DNA from: Alienimonas californiensis
GTDB taxonomy: Bacteria; Planctomycetota; Planctomycetia; Planctomycetales; Planctomycetaceae
Reading direction: 5' to 3'
DNA length: 64,000 nucleotides
Assembly: GCF_007743815.1 (NCBI RefSeq)
Contig: NZ_CP036265.1
Span: 1,666,323-1,730,322 of the forward strand
Within the stretch, counting starts at the first letter, position 1. Each line of letters begins with the position of its first letter. Below the pieces are notes generated by a model, which ran no database searches, was not told the DNA's origin, and saw only the letters and a list, made by a program, of their open reading frames with translations. This document shows, one piece after another, positions 56,107 to 63,754 of the stretch. A program made the translations under genes and the position numbers.

Positions 56107-56346
56107 GGCGGGGGCCTGGGGCGAACGGATCGGGGACGCGGGGGACTCGCCGCCATTTCACCTGATGCAGGCCGTCGCCGCCCGGGTCGATTCCCGCTTC
56201 TGCCTTCGGGGAAAACGCAGAGCGCGCCGACCGCCGGAGGCGCATGAACGAAAGCGACGGGGGCGGCCGGCAGGAGGGAACCCGCCGCCCCCGTCGCCCG
56301 TCGGGGGCGCGACGCCTTCGGCGCCGAACCCCTCGACGCCGAGCCC

Positions 56347-56748
56347 TCAATCGCAGACCTTCACCTTCGCCCGGTACGGCACGCGGACCGTCGCCCGGTA
56401 GGGGACCTTGGCGAGATACGCGTCGCCGTAGTCGTCGTACTTCACGACCTGCTTATATTTGACGACGGTCTCAATGCGGTACTTGACGACCCACTCGTAC
56501 CGGCAGTCGTCGTGGCGGCCGGCGTCGTGAGAGTGGGAATCGTGGTTGCCGTATCCGGCGTAGTGATTGCTGTGGCCGTGATTGCCGTGACGAGCGTTGT
56601 TGTATTGAGAGTTACTGGAGCGGGAGTTGCCGTAGCTCTGGTGGCCGTGGTTTGAGTGGCCGTGGTTGCCGTAGCCGCCGGCGGCGGCGAGCGAGGGGGC
56701 GGCAAGAGCGGCGAGGAGCGCGGCGGCGGAGCAGAGGCGGCGGAGCAT
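56347..56748 (-). CDS. Small secreted His/Gly/Asn-rich protein
   Basis: A 133-residue protein with a clear signal peptide (SAAALLAALAAPSLAAAG). Residues about 24-75 are extremely rich in His, Gly, Asn, Tyr and Ser (repeats of GNHGHSNHG and HSHDAGRHDD), suggesting metal binding or a flexible surface segment. Residues 82-133 hold tandem short beta units, VVKYRIETVVKYKQVVKYDD and then VPYRATVRVPYRAKVKV. No family is recognised; small secreted proteins with a VVKY/VPYR tail occur in Planctomycetota. Genes on both sides are on the same strand but too distant to imply an operon. Confidence 0.75.
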   Translation of the reverse strand: MLRRLCSAAALLAALAAPSLAAAGGYGNHGHSNHGHQSYGNSRSSNSQYNNARHGNHGHSNHYAGYGNHDSHSHDAGRHDDCRYEWVVKYRIETVVKYKQVVKYDDYGDAYLAKVPYRATVRVPYRAKVKVCD

Positions 56749-57049
56749 CGGAACGTCTTTCGAGGAGGGGCCGGTTTCGGCCGGGAGTCGGGTTCGTCGA
56801 GAAGACCGGGGAGCCGGCGGCCCCCTCGCGGAGCGGTACGCCGCCGCCGCCGCTCCGCTTCCCGCGTTCCGAAAGAATTTCCGAACGGCCTCTCCGCCCC
56901 GCCTCTCCGGCGACGACGGCAGCCCGAGGCGCGAGCCGAGGCCGGGTGAGCGCCCGATATGCGGGTCCCCGATCGCCGACTCCGGACGGTTCCATCGGCT
57001 GCGCCGACGGCCGACGCTTGCGCGTCGGGCTGGTATTTCAACCAGCCGC
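56749..57049. other. Intergenic region with dispersed repeats
   Basis: No gene in 301 bp. It holds a CAGCCCGAGGCGCGAGCC-type motif (56927-56944), also seen near 6265, and an inverted copy (56998-57035) of the element at 54528. No promoter is recognised. Confidence 0.55.
56998..57035. repeat. Inverted copy of the TACCAGCCCG element
   Basis: The reverse complement of these bases matches 54528-54565 with one mismatch over 38 bases. It lies 15 bp from the end of the PVC-cytochrome gene, so it may serve as its terminator. Confidence 0.75.
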
Positions 57050-60004
57050 TCAGCGGGTCGGTTCGGCCGGGGCCGGGGGTTCGGACTCCAGGTAGCGGAA
57101 CAGGTCGCGGGCCTCGCGGTCCGTCATCTGGTCCAGCAGCCGGTTGGGCATCAGCGAGGTCCCGGTGATCTCCAACGCGGCCACGTCCGCCCGCCGGAGC
57201 GTGCGGACGTGGCCGCGGGCGTCCTTCAGCTCCAGCGTTTCGTCGGTCTGGCGGACCAGCAGGCCGGTCAGCGTCGAGCCGTCCTCCAACAGCAGCAGGG
57301 CGGTCTCGAACCCCTCGCGGATCTCCGCCGAGGGGGCGACGATCGCCAGCAACGTCTGGTCCCGCTTGGTCCGCTGGTAGGCGGTGAGGTCCGGGCCGAC
57401 GAGCTGCCCGACGCCGTGCAGCGTGTGGCAGTTGGCGCAGTGTTTCTTGTAGACCGCCGCCCCGCGCTCGGCGTCGCCGCGGCCGCCGACGGCGAGGCGT
57501 CGGCTCCAGAACGCAAACGCCTTCTCCGTCTCCGCCGGGTCGACGGGCGTCTCCGGCCACCGCTCGGCGAGGCGCTGCCGCAGGGCGGGGTCCGCGTGCC
57601 GCCGCAGGCCCTGGACCGTCAACGCGGAGACGGCGGCCGGGTCGACGGCTCCGGCGTCGATCGCGTCCAGCAGCGCCGCCGTCCACCCCGGCCGGGCGGC
57701 GAGCAGCTCCACGATCGCCGCGTTCGCCGCCTCGTCCAGGTCCGGCCGGGCCGTCAGCAGGCGGCTCGCCACCTGGGGCGAGTCGAACCCGGCCAGCGTG
57801 GTGAACAGCCGGGACCGCAGCCGGGCCGGCGTCCCCGGGGCCGCGGCGAGGTCCAGCAGGCCGGGGAGGAAGGCCGCGTCGCCGGTGTCCTCGATCACCC
57901 CCAGCAGGGCGTCCCGCCGGGCGTTCGAGGTCGTGTTCGCCAGCTCCGCCAGCGCCGCGGCCGGTTCGACCAGGCCCAACCGCACGCGGAGGGCCAGCGG
58001 CGCCGCCTCCCCGGCCTCCCGCACCCGTCGATCGACCGCCTCCCCGAAGGACCGCTCCGCCGACCCGGCCGCCGCCTCGTTGAGGGCGTCGAACAGCGGC
58101 CCGGCGTCCTCAGCGTTCTGCAACAACTCGGCAACGACGGACCGGCCGAAGGAAGAATCCTGAGCCACGGCCCAGCGGAGGATGCGCGGGGCCAGCACCT
58201 CGTCGAACAGCGGGTTCTCGCGATCGAGCGCCGCTAGCACGGCTTCAGCGTCGCCTGTGGACAGTTGCCGTTCGACCGCCCACCACAGCGCGAGCGGGAA
58301 GTACGGGTCGTCCGCAAGCCCGCGGCGTCGGCTCAACTCCCCCACGAGCGACCGGGCGGGAACGGGGGCGAGGCGACGGGATCGTCCCGCCAACGCGACC
58401 AACACGGACGCGTCCGCGCCGCTCCACACTAGGCCGTTCGCCAACGGGGAATGGCGGCCGCTCGGCGGCTCGAAGAGGTCGGTCGTCGCGATCGCGAGTC
58501 GCCGCACAGACGCGTCGTTGTGATTGAGTGCGAGGCGGTCCAGCTTTCGTCGCTGATTGACGTCGGCCACCGAACGGGCCGCGGCGTAGGCGTCGAAGGC
58601 GATCGGGGCCGGGCCGTGCATCAGCGGTTCGAGGTCGTCCAGCAACTCCGTCGCCCCCCGTTGCCGGATCAGCCGCACCGCCGTGCGGCGGACCGCCCGG
58701 TTCGGCGATTTCAGCCGCTCGACCAGCTGGCCATTCGAAAAATCCGGCGGAGGGGCGGGCGTCCAGCCCTTCGGTTGCACACGATAGATACGGCCGGTGG
58801 AGGGCTCGATTTCGCCCTCGTGGTTCCGGTAGTGACTGACGACGGCGTCCGCCCAGTCGGCCATCAGCAGCGTGCCGTCGAAGGCCAATTCGAGGTCGAC
58901 CGGGCGGAAGTCCTCGCCCCCCCGCACGGGCCGGGAGAGGTCCTCCGTGGCAAAGGTGGAGCCGTTCGGCCGCATCGCCGTCAGCGCGAGGTCGTTGTGC
59001 AGCACGTCCAGGGCGACGAGGTTGCCGTGGAAGCGCTGGGGCAGGGCGTCGGCGTCGTACCGCACGAAATGATGGGTGAACCGGGCCACCGGCGGGTGCG
59101 GGATCGCCTCGAAGAAGCCGAGGGCGAGCGGGTTGCTGAGGTCCCCGTGCTTGCCGAAGTTCTTGCGGTAGTAGCCGCCGTCGACGAAGTGAAAGCCCCG
59201 CGTGTCGCCGCCGTTGTGGCCGCTGAACACGTGGCCGGCGGCGTCGATCTCCAAGCCGAAGGTGTTCCCCCCGCCCTCGGCGAAGACCTCGAACCCCACG
59301 TCCGGCCGGTAGCGCCAGACGAGCTGTCCGCTGCGCTTCACCGGCGGGGCGTCCGGCGTCGCCAGCGGGGCCGTCACGGCGATCGTGCAGGTGCTCCCGT
59401 TCCCGCCGTACAGCCAGCCGTCCGGCCCCCAGGTCAGCGAGTTGGCGATCGAATGGGTGTCCTCCAGCCCGAACCCCGTCAGGTGCACCTCCGGCGGTCC
59501 GTCCGGCACGAGGTCGCCGTCGGCGTCCGGGTAGAACAGGAGTTGCGGCGGCGACAGCACCCACACCCCGCCGCCCCCGCGGCCGGCGTCGAACGCCACG
59601 GAGGTGGTCAGGTTCAGCCCCTCCAGAAAGGTTTGGTGCGTCTCGTACGTGCCGTCGCCGTCGGCGTCGGAGTGCACCGAAATGCGGTCCCGCCCGCGGA
59701 ACGGCGAGCCCTCTTCATAAGGCGGCGGGGGCAGTTCGCGGTCCCACCGCACCCGCCAGTATTCGTCCCGTTCCAACTCCGTCAGCCCGGCCGGGTCGGG
59801 GTATTGGCGGTACTCCACGACCCACAGCCGCCCGCGTTCGTCCTGCTTCACCTCGATCGGCTGGGCGATCGTCGGATCGGCCAGCAGCAGCGCGACCTCC
59901 AAGTCGGCGTCGTGCTCCAGTTCGACCGGCTCCGCGGCGAGAAGAGGCGGGGCGAAGAGAACCCCAGTCAGCGCGACGAGCACGGCGGCGGGAACGGGCG
60001 GCAT
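57050..60004 (-). CDS. PVC-type haem-binding CxxCH protein with HEAT-like repeats
   Basis: A 984-residue exported protein, paralogous in layout to the one at 29640. Signal peptide (VLVALTGVLFAPPLLAAE); propeller dehydrogenase domain (about 30-440) with ADLEVALLLADPTIAQPIEV, RGRLWVVEYRQYPDPAGL, GPDGWLYGGNGSTCTI, HVFSGHNGGDTRG and LMADWADAVVSHYRNHEGE; HEAT-like helices (about 445-830); and a C-terminal cytochrome c domain with YKKHCANCHTLHGVGQLVGP, then EGFETALLLLEDGSTLTGL and a C-terminal EARDLFRYLES. It is expected to be periplasmic and to pass electrons from a carbohydrate or polyol. ATG 60004 opens the signal peptide. It stands alone on the minus strand. Confidence 0.9.
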   Translation of the reverse strand: MPPVPAAVLVALTGVLFAPPLLAAEPVELEHDADLEVALLLADPTIAQPIEVKQDERGRLWVVEYRQYPDPAGLTELERDEYWRVRWDRELPPPPYEEGSPFRGRDRISVHSDADGDGTYETHQTFLEGLNLTTSVAFDAGRGGGGVWVLSPPQLLFYPDADGDLVPDGPPEVHLTGFGLEDTHSIANSLTWGPDGWLYGGNGSTCTIAVTAPLATPDAPPVKRSGQLVWRYRPDVGFEVFAEGGGNTFGLEIDAAGHVFSGHNGGDTRGFHFVDGGYYRKNFGKHGDLSNPLALGFFEAIPHPPVARFTHHFVRYDADALPQRFHGNLVALDVLHNDLALTAMRPNGSTFATEDLSRPVRGGEDFRPVDLELAFDGTLLMADWADAVVSHYRNHEGEIEPSTGRIYRVQPKGWTPAPPPDFSNGQLVERLKSPNRAVRRTAVRLIRQRGATELLDDLEPLMHGPAPIAFDAYAAARSVADVNQRRKLDRLALNHNDASVRRLAIATTDLFEPPSGRHSPLANGLVWSGADASVLVALAGRSRRLAPVPARSLVGELSRRRGLADDPYFPLALWWAVERQLSTGDAEAVLAALDRENPLFDEVLAPRILRWAVAQDSSFGRSVVAELLQNAEDAGPLFDALNEAAAGSAERSFGEAVDRRVREAGEAAPLALRVRLGLVEPAAALAELANTTSNARRDALLGVIEDTGDAAFLPGLLDLAAAPGTPARLRSRLFTTLAGFDSPQVASRLLTARPDLDEAANAAIVELLAARPGWTAALLDAIDAGAVDPAAVSALTVQGLRRHADPALRQRLAERWPETPVDPAETEKAFAFWSRRLAVGGRGDAERGAAVYKKHCANCHTLHGVGQLVGPDLTAYQRTKRDQTLLAIVAPSAEIREGFETALLLLEDGSTLTGLLVRQTDETLELKDARGHVRTLRRADVAALEITGTSLMPNRLLDQMTDREARDLFRYLESEPPAPAEPTR

Positions 60005-60089
60005 TTCACGCTTTCGACGGGCGGGGTCGCATCGGAACCCGCCGACCTTAACGTTTCGCCTGGTCGACGACCCGGCAGCCCGAGGATCC

Positions 60090-60371
60090 CTACCGGCAAT
60101 GAGGCGGAACGGTGTCGCAGCGGGGCACGATCACAAACCGTGGACGGAACGGGTCCGTCGTCGCCGGCCGCTCCGTCAGCGTCGGCTCCCGGGGCGGCAA
60201 GACGGGACGCCGGGGGAGCGACGCCGGCCGCTGCACGACCGGCGGGGCAGACGGCTCGGCGAACGCCTCCGCGGTCAGCTGACCGCGGAAGTGAAAGGCG
60301 ACCGCGACCAGCAACACGACGGCGACGGCCGGCAGGTCCGGGTGAGCGATCAGGCGACGAACGGCGGACAT
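60090..60371 (-). CDS. Small single-pass membrane protein
   Basis: A 93-residue protein with one transmembrane helix (about residues 12-28, LPAVAVVLLVAVAFHF) and a Pro/Arg-rich tail (PVVQRPASLPRRPVLPPREP). No family is recognised. It lies between the RbfA-like gene (85 bp) and the PVC-cytochrome gene on the same strand. The composition of the tail makes a chance open frame possible, but the hydrophobic helix and ATG start favour a real gene. Confidence 0.5.
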   Translation of the reverse strand: MSAVRRLIAHPDLPAVAVVLLVAVAFHFRGQLTAEAFAEPSAPPVVQRPASLPRRPVLPPREPTLTERPATTDPFRPRFVIVPRCDTVPPHCR

Positions 60372-60456
60372 CGGCGGTGCGGGGGCGAAAGCGAGCGGGA
60401 CCGCCCGCGGTACGCCGCCGCCGACGGCCTGCTTCCCGCAAACCGCCGGCCCGCGC

Positions 60457-60993
60457 TCACTCCTCCGAGTCGTCCTCGTCCCAATCGTCCTCCTGGTCGT
60501 CGTCCTCCGCCCGTTTCGCGGCAGCGGCGGCGAGCAGGGCGTCGGCGTCCAGCGTCGGGCCGCGGCCGGACGGGTCGGGACCGGGGGCGGCGTCAGCGGG
60601 GTCCGGCAGGCCGAACGCCGGGCCGGCGAGGGTGAACGAGAGGTCCGGCACCTTCTTGCGGTTGATCGCCCGCGCCACGGCGCTGCGCAGCATGGGTTGG
60701 GCGAAGGCGAGCTTCTCCATCACGGCGCCGGCGTCCAGTTCCGCGTGGCGGTCGATCGGGGCGAGCGTCGCCAGCAGCCGGGAGGCGTCCGGGGCAGGGA
60801 TCACGTCGGCCACGTAGAGCTGCCGCAACGTGTCGTCGCCGGTCTCCCCGCTGAGCACGTAATCCAGCGTCTTGCGGACCTGCCCGCACAGTTGCAGCGT
60901 TTTGCGGTCCGGGGCGCGTTCCACGCCGGGGCCGCGACGGCCGCCGGACGGGCCGCGGGGGCTTTGACCGCGGTGACGTTTCTTGCTGGACAT
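60457..60993 (-). CDS. RbfA-like ribosome-binding factor
   Basis: A 178-residue protein. After a basic Arg/Gly/Ser start (MSSKKRHRGQSPRGPSGG), residues about 30-125 resemble the KH-type fold of ribosome-binding factor A: RKTLQLCGQVRKTLDYVL, then LRQLYVADVIPAPDASRLLA with TLAPIDRHAELD, and the C-terminal RSAVARAINRKKVPDLSFTL motif that in RbfA binds 16S rRNA helix 1. The tail (130-178) is Ala-rich and ends in an acidic DDDQEDDWDEDDSEE stretch. RbfA matures the 30S subunit and is needed at low temperature. In many genomes it sits with infB and truB; those genes are absent here, so this planctomycete-type RbfA is assigned with moderate confidence. ATG 60993 opens the basic leader. Confidence 0.65.
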   Translation of the reverse strand: MSSKKRHRGQSPRGPSGGRRGPGVERAPDRKTLQLCGQVRKTLDYVLSGETGDDTLRQLYVADVIPAPDASRLLATLAPIDRHAELDAGAVMEKLAFAQPMLRSAVARAINRKKVPDLSFTLAGPAFGLPDPADAAPGPDPSGRGPTLDADALLAAAAAKRAEDDDQEDDWDEDDSEE

Positions 60994-61127
60994 CGGTCCG
61001 TCCGGACGAGCTGCGGGAATCGGCGGGACGACAAGTCTAGACGCCCCGCCGCCCGCTGCGACGGGGGGAAGCCCGAGCGACGGGCGAGGAACCTCTCGGC
61101 GGAGGAACGGCTCGGCAGACGGGCGGC

Positions 61128-61364
61128 TCAACGGCCCTCGTCCCGGAACCGCCGCAGGCCGGACACGTCCCGGGCGCCGGAGGCTCGCGCCGTTTCCCGA
61201 GAGCCCGCCATCCGTACCAGCGTCGGCAACGCCGAGACCCGGAAGGCCCGCACGGCGTCGGGATTGGCGTCCACGTCGATCACCTCAAACCCCGGCCCCG
61301 CCGCCGCCAGTGCCGGCTTCATCGCCGCGCAGGCCCGGCACCACGACGCCGAAAACACCAACAC
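61128..61364 (-). CDS. Thioredoxin-like small protein
   Basis: A 78-residue thioredoxin-fold protein with the redox motif WCRAC (Cys9 and Cys12), VIDVDANPDAVRAF and the cis-Pro loop SALPTLVRM (Pro47). It is shorter than a typical thioredoxin (about 105 residues) because the N-terminal strand and helix are missing. The only usable start is GTG at 61364, as an in-frame stop precedes the frame. It follows the Cys-motif lipoprotein by 42 bp. Whether it acts as a reductase is not shown; a WCxxC motif close to the N-terminus suggests a disulfide function on the other cassette products. Confidence 0.65.
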   Translation of the reverse strand: MLVFSASWCRACAAMKPALAAAGPGFEVIDVDANPDAVRAFRVSALPTLVRMAGSRETARASGARDVSGLRRFRDEGR

Positions 61365-61406
61365 CCGCGGCGCCGCGACCGGCGGGTCGGCCTCCGCCCC
61401 GTCACC

Positions 61407-61733
61407 TTAGTTCTTGATTTCTTGGTCCTTGAGACTTCCACGCAAGCAGCTGCACGGCACCCGGGCCAACCCGTCGCCGCTCGGCACGGTCCCGGACCCC
61501 TGACAGCGGGGACAGTTCGGATCGGGCCGGCGATCGTCGGGCGCGTCGTCAGGAACGCCGTCGTCGTCGGGGGAGCCGTCGTCGGGATGAACCGGGACGG
61601 CCCGTTCGGCCGCGGCGAGGGCGAACGCCGCCCGCACCCGGTCTGCGGCGGGATCGTGAGACGGCCCGGACGGAGCACAGCCGGAGAGAGCGAGGAGCAG
61701 GAGAACGGCCATGGACTTCGCTTTGGGAGACAT
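61407..61733 (-). CDS. Lipoprotein with DnaJ-type CxxCxGxG motif
   Basis: A 108-residue lipoprotein: signal ending at the lipobox LALSGC (Cys near residue 19), then an Asp/Pro-rich linker (DDGSPDDDGVPDDAPDD), then CPRCQGSGTVPSGDGLARVPCSC. This last part is a single zinc-ribbon-like CxxCxGxG repeat as in DnaJ. Such a lone zinc finger on an exported lipoprotein is unusual and may instead form disulfides. It is in the minus-strand cassette that starts at 63584, following the papain-like gene by 59 bp. Confidence 0.7.
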   Translation of the reverse strand: MSPKAKSMAVLLLLALSGCAPSGPSHDPAADRVRAAFALAAAERAVPVHPDDGSPDDDGVPDDAPDDRRPDPNCPRCQGSGTVPSGDGLARVPCSCLRGSLKDQEIKN

Positions 61734-61792
61734 TTGGGAGTCAGTCGGTGAGCTGGGTAGGGTGTGAAGGAGTCATGCGGAGTCCTGGGGAG

Positions 61793-62776
61793 TCATCCGA
61801 GGAGTCCGCCCCAGTCGTGCCGGCGGGGCGGGAAGCCGGCGAAGGCGGCCAGGGCGTAGGCCTCGCCACCGGCGAGCATTCCCTCCAGCGCCTCCCGCCG
61901 GATGCGGAGCGTGCCGGCGGGCCAGGGCTCGCCGGTCGCCCAGTCGGTCAGCCGGCCGTGGGCGTCGCCCCAGCTGTTCAGCAGGGCGGCCCAGGGCCTC
62001 GCCGGGTCGTCGCAGACGCCGACGACGCACATCTGGTGCGGCCAACGCCCCTGGCGTTCGTGGTAGCCGCCGGAGCCGGCGGACATCGTGAAGCCGGCGT
62101 TGCTGGCGACCGTCACCGGCGAGCCGTTCGCCACCGCGGAGACGACTTCGTCCCAACTCCAGACCCGGGCCGCCGCCCCGACCGGGTGATCCGCGGCCAG
62201 CCCGAGGAAGTCCCGGAAGCCGCTCGGCCCGTCGTCTGAGCGAACCGTCCGCCCGTCGCCCCAGGCGTCGGCGACGCTGCGGGAGTAGGGCGGCACGCCG
62301 GGGGCGTCGGTCCGCAGCACGCCGTATTCCTTCAAGGCCGCGGCCTGCCAGGAGCCCAGCGACCCGGCCCGGCCCCGCAGCCGCCCCTCGCCGGCCAGTA
62401 CCCGGCCGGTGGCGTACAGAAAGGGGGGGAAGACGGGTTGGAACCCCTCGGATTCGCCGGCGGCGATCTCCGCGCATTGCAGGTATTCGACGGCGTTCTT
62501 CGCCCCGAAGGAGACGCAGTCGCCCGTCTGCTGCGGCACGTTCGGCGTGTCGGAGCCCCGTACCTTGCGGACGAGATCCCACAGCCGCACCCCGCCGTTC
62601 GCCACGCGGGCGGGCAGGGCCGCGGACAGGTTCGCCAGGGGAAAGGTCTCCAGCGGGGCGGGGCTCTGCTGGAGGGCGTCGAAGGCCCGCTCGGCGGCGT
62701 CGCGGCCGACCCAGCCGAAGCGGGCCGCGGGCGGGGTGATCTGTCGGGCAGAGTTTTTGGCAGAGGCGGCGCTCAT
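61793..62776 (-). CDS. Papain-like cysteine peptidase (C1-type fold)
   Basis: A 327-residue protein with a papain-type catalytic pattern: PQQTGDCVSFGAKNAVEYLQ (about 81-100; oxyanion Gln and candidate nucleophile Cys87), RWPHQMCVVGV (His247) and LLNSWGDAHG (Asn267, the NSWG motif of papains). No signal peptide is seen, and no prosegment is obvious. It could be a housekeeping peptidase or a phage-type or effector-like peptidase. It overlaps the lipoprotein gene by four bases (ATGA), so it is translationally coupled. The ATG at 62776 is fixed by that overlap. Confidence 0.75.
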   Translation of the reverse strand: MSAASAKNSARQITPPAARFGWVGRDAAERAFDALQQSPAPLETFPLANLSAALPARVANGGVRLWDLVRKVRGSDTPNVPQQTGDCVSFGAKNAVEYLQCAEIAAGESEGFQPVFPPFLYATGRVLAGEGRLRGRAGSLGSWQAAALKEYGVLRTDAPGVPPYSRSVADAWGDGRTVRSDDGPSGFRDFLGLAADHPVGAAARVWSWDEVVSAVANGSPVTVASNAGFTMSAGSGGYHERQGRWPHQMCVVGVCDDPARPWAALLNSWGDAHGRLTDWATGEPWPAGTLRIRREALEGMLAGGEAYALAAFAGFPPRRHDWGGLLG

Positions 62777-63201
62777 CGGACCGCCTCCCCGCAGGCGTCG
62801 GCGAGGCGGGCGAAGGCGGCGGCGGCGTTCGTCCGCCGGGCGCCGGTCAGCGGGCCGGGCGGGTTGAGGACCGGGTCGAGTTCGTCCTCGACGACCGCCG
62901 ACAGCTTGCCCGGCAGGCCCAACAGCGCCGCGGCTCGGCCGGCGACGGCGGCCAGTTCGCCCGTCGTCTCCCACTCGCCCGCGGTCAGACGCTCGGCGAT
63001 CAGGTGATAGAAGGCGGCGTACAGCCGGGCGGCGTCGGCGTCGCCCGGCAACGCCGCGGCGACTCGGTCGTGCAGAGCGTTGTCGGCCGGATCGACCGCC
63101 GGCCCGGCCGGCGTCGGCGGGGCGAAGCAGCCGGCGACGGCGGCGGAGAGCAGAAACGCGGCGACCGTCAGCGCCGCGGTGCGGAGGCGGAGCGAGGTCA
63201 T
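62773..63201 (-). CDS. Lipoprotein of unknown function
   Basis: A 142-residue lipoprotein: signal RLRTAALTVAAFLLSAAVAGC with a good lipobox (AVAGC, Cys near residue 25), then an Ala/Pro-rich linker and an all-helical domain (about residues 40-142), DARLYAAFYHLIAERLTAGE and LNPPGPLTGARRTNAAAAFA. No family is recognised. Both ends overlap neighbours by four bases (ATGA), tightly coupling it to the membrane gene before it and the papain-like gene after it. Confidence 0.75.
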   Translation of the reverse strand: MTSLRLRTAALTVAAFLLSAAVAGCFAPPTPAGPAVDPADNALHDRVAAALPGDADAARLYAAFYHLIAERLTAGEWETTGELAAVAGRAAALLGLPGKLSAVVEDELDPVLNPPGPLTGARRTNAAAAFARLADACGEAVR

Positions 63202-63584
63202 TCGGCACCCCCTTCCGTCGCGGCGACCGAATCGGCGGGGTGATGCACCTCGAACAGCAGTTCGGCCAACGCTTTCAGGGCCGCGGCGCCCCGCGGGTGG
63301 CGGACGACGGCGGGGGCGAAGGCGTCCAGCGCCGCCGCGTCCTCCGCGAACGACCGGGCCGCCGCCGGCGCCGATTCAACGCTCCGCGACCGACCGAGAA
63401 CCGCCGCGGCCAGCCCGGCGCCGCCGCCGACGGCGATCAACCCGCCGGCCAGCAGGTTCGCCCCGGTCCACAGCGGCCCGCCCGTTCCCAGGCCCAGGCC
63501 GACGCCCAGCCCGTACCCGCCCCACGCCGCCAACGGCGGCCCGAGCGCGGCGAGAGCGGGGGGAACAACATTTGGAACACGCAT
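63198..63584 (-). CDS. Small two-helix Gly/Ala-rich membrane protein
   Basis: A 128-residue protein with two Gly/Ala-rich hydrophobic stretches (about residues 9-33, LAALGPPLAAWGGYGLGVGL, and 40-64, GANLLAGGLIAVGGGAGLAA) and a helical tail (about 75-128). The size and two hydrophobic segments resemble phage holins in a general way, but no holin family is recognised. It is the first gene of the five-gene minus-strand cassette and overlaps the next gene by four bases. The start is ATG at 63584. Confidence 0.7.
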   Translation of the reverse strand: MRVPNVVPPALAALGPPLAAWGGYGLGVGLGLGTGGPLWTGANLLAGGLIAVGGGAGLAAAVLGRSRSVESAPAAARSFAEDAAALDAFAPAVVRHPRGAAALKALAELLFEVHHPADSVAATEGGAE

Positions 63585-63754
63585 CGGGGGTCCTCGAACG
63601 GGGGGCGGGACGGCCGACCGGCGGCCTCACCCCACGGCGGTTCAGGACCCGTTCGTGGCGGATCTTTCGTTAAACAACGCTCCCCCAACGGGATACAACC
63701 GCCTCACCGCGACGAACTGCATTTCCCGCCACCCGCACGCCCCCGCTCCGTACG
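63585..63754. promoter_or_regulatory. Divergent promoter region of the cassette
   Basis: The 170 bp between divergent genes must drive the minus-strand cassette and perhaps the plus-strand gene at 63755. A less GC-rich stretch around 63661-63700 (TTTCGTTAAACAACGC) is the best candidate for a promoter, but I cannot assign boxes with confidence. Confidence 0.35.

Noticed and set aside
61319-61678. A 119-codon frame overlapping the Cys-motif lipoprotein
   Set aside because: Shadow frame with Pro/Arg/Thr-rich text; the alternative frame has a lipobox and CxxCxGxG.
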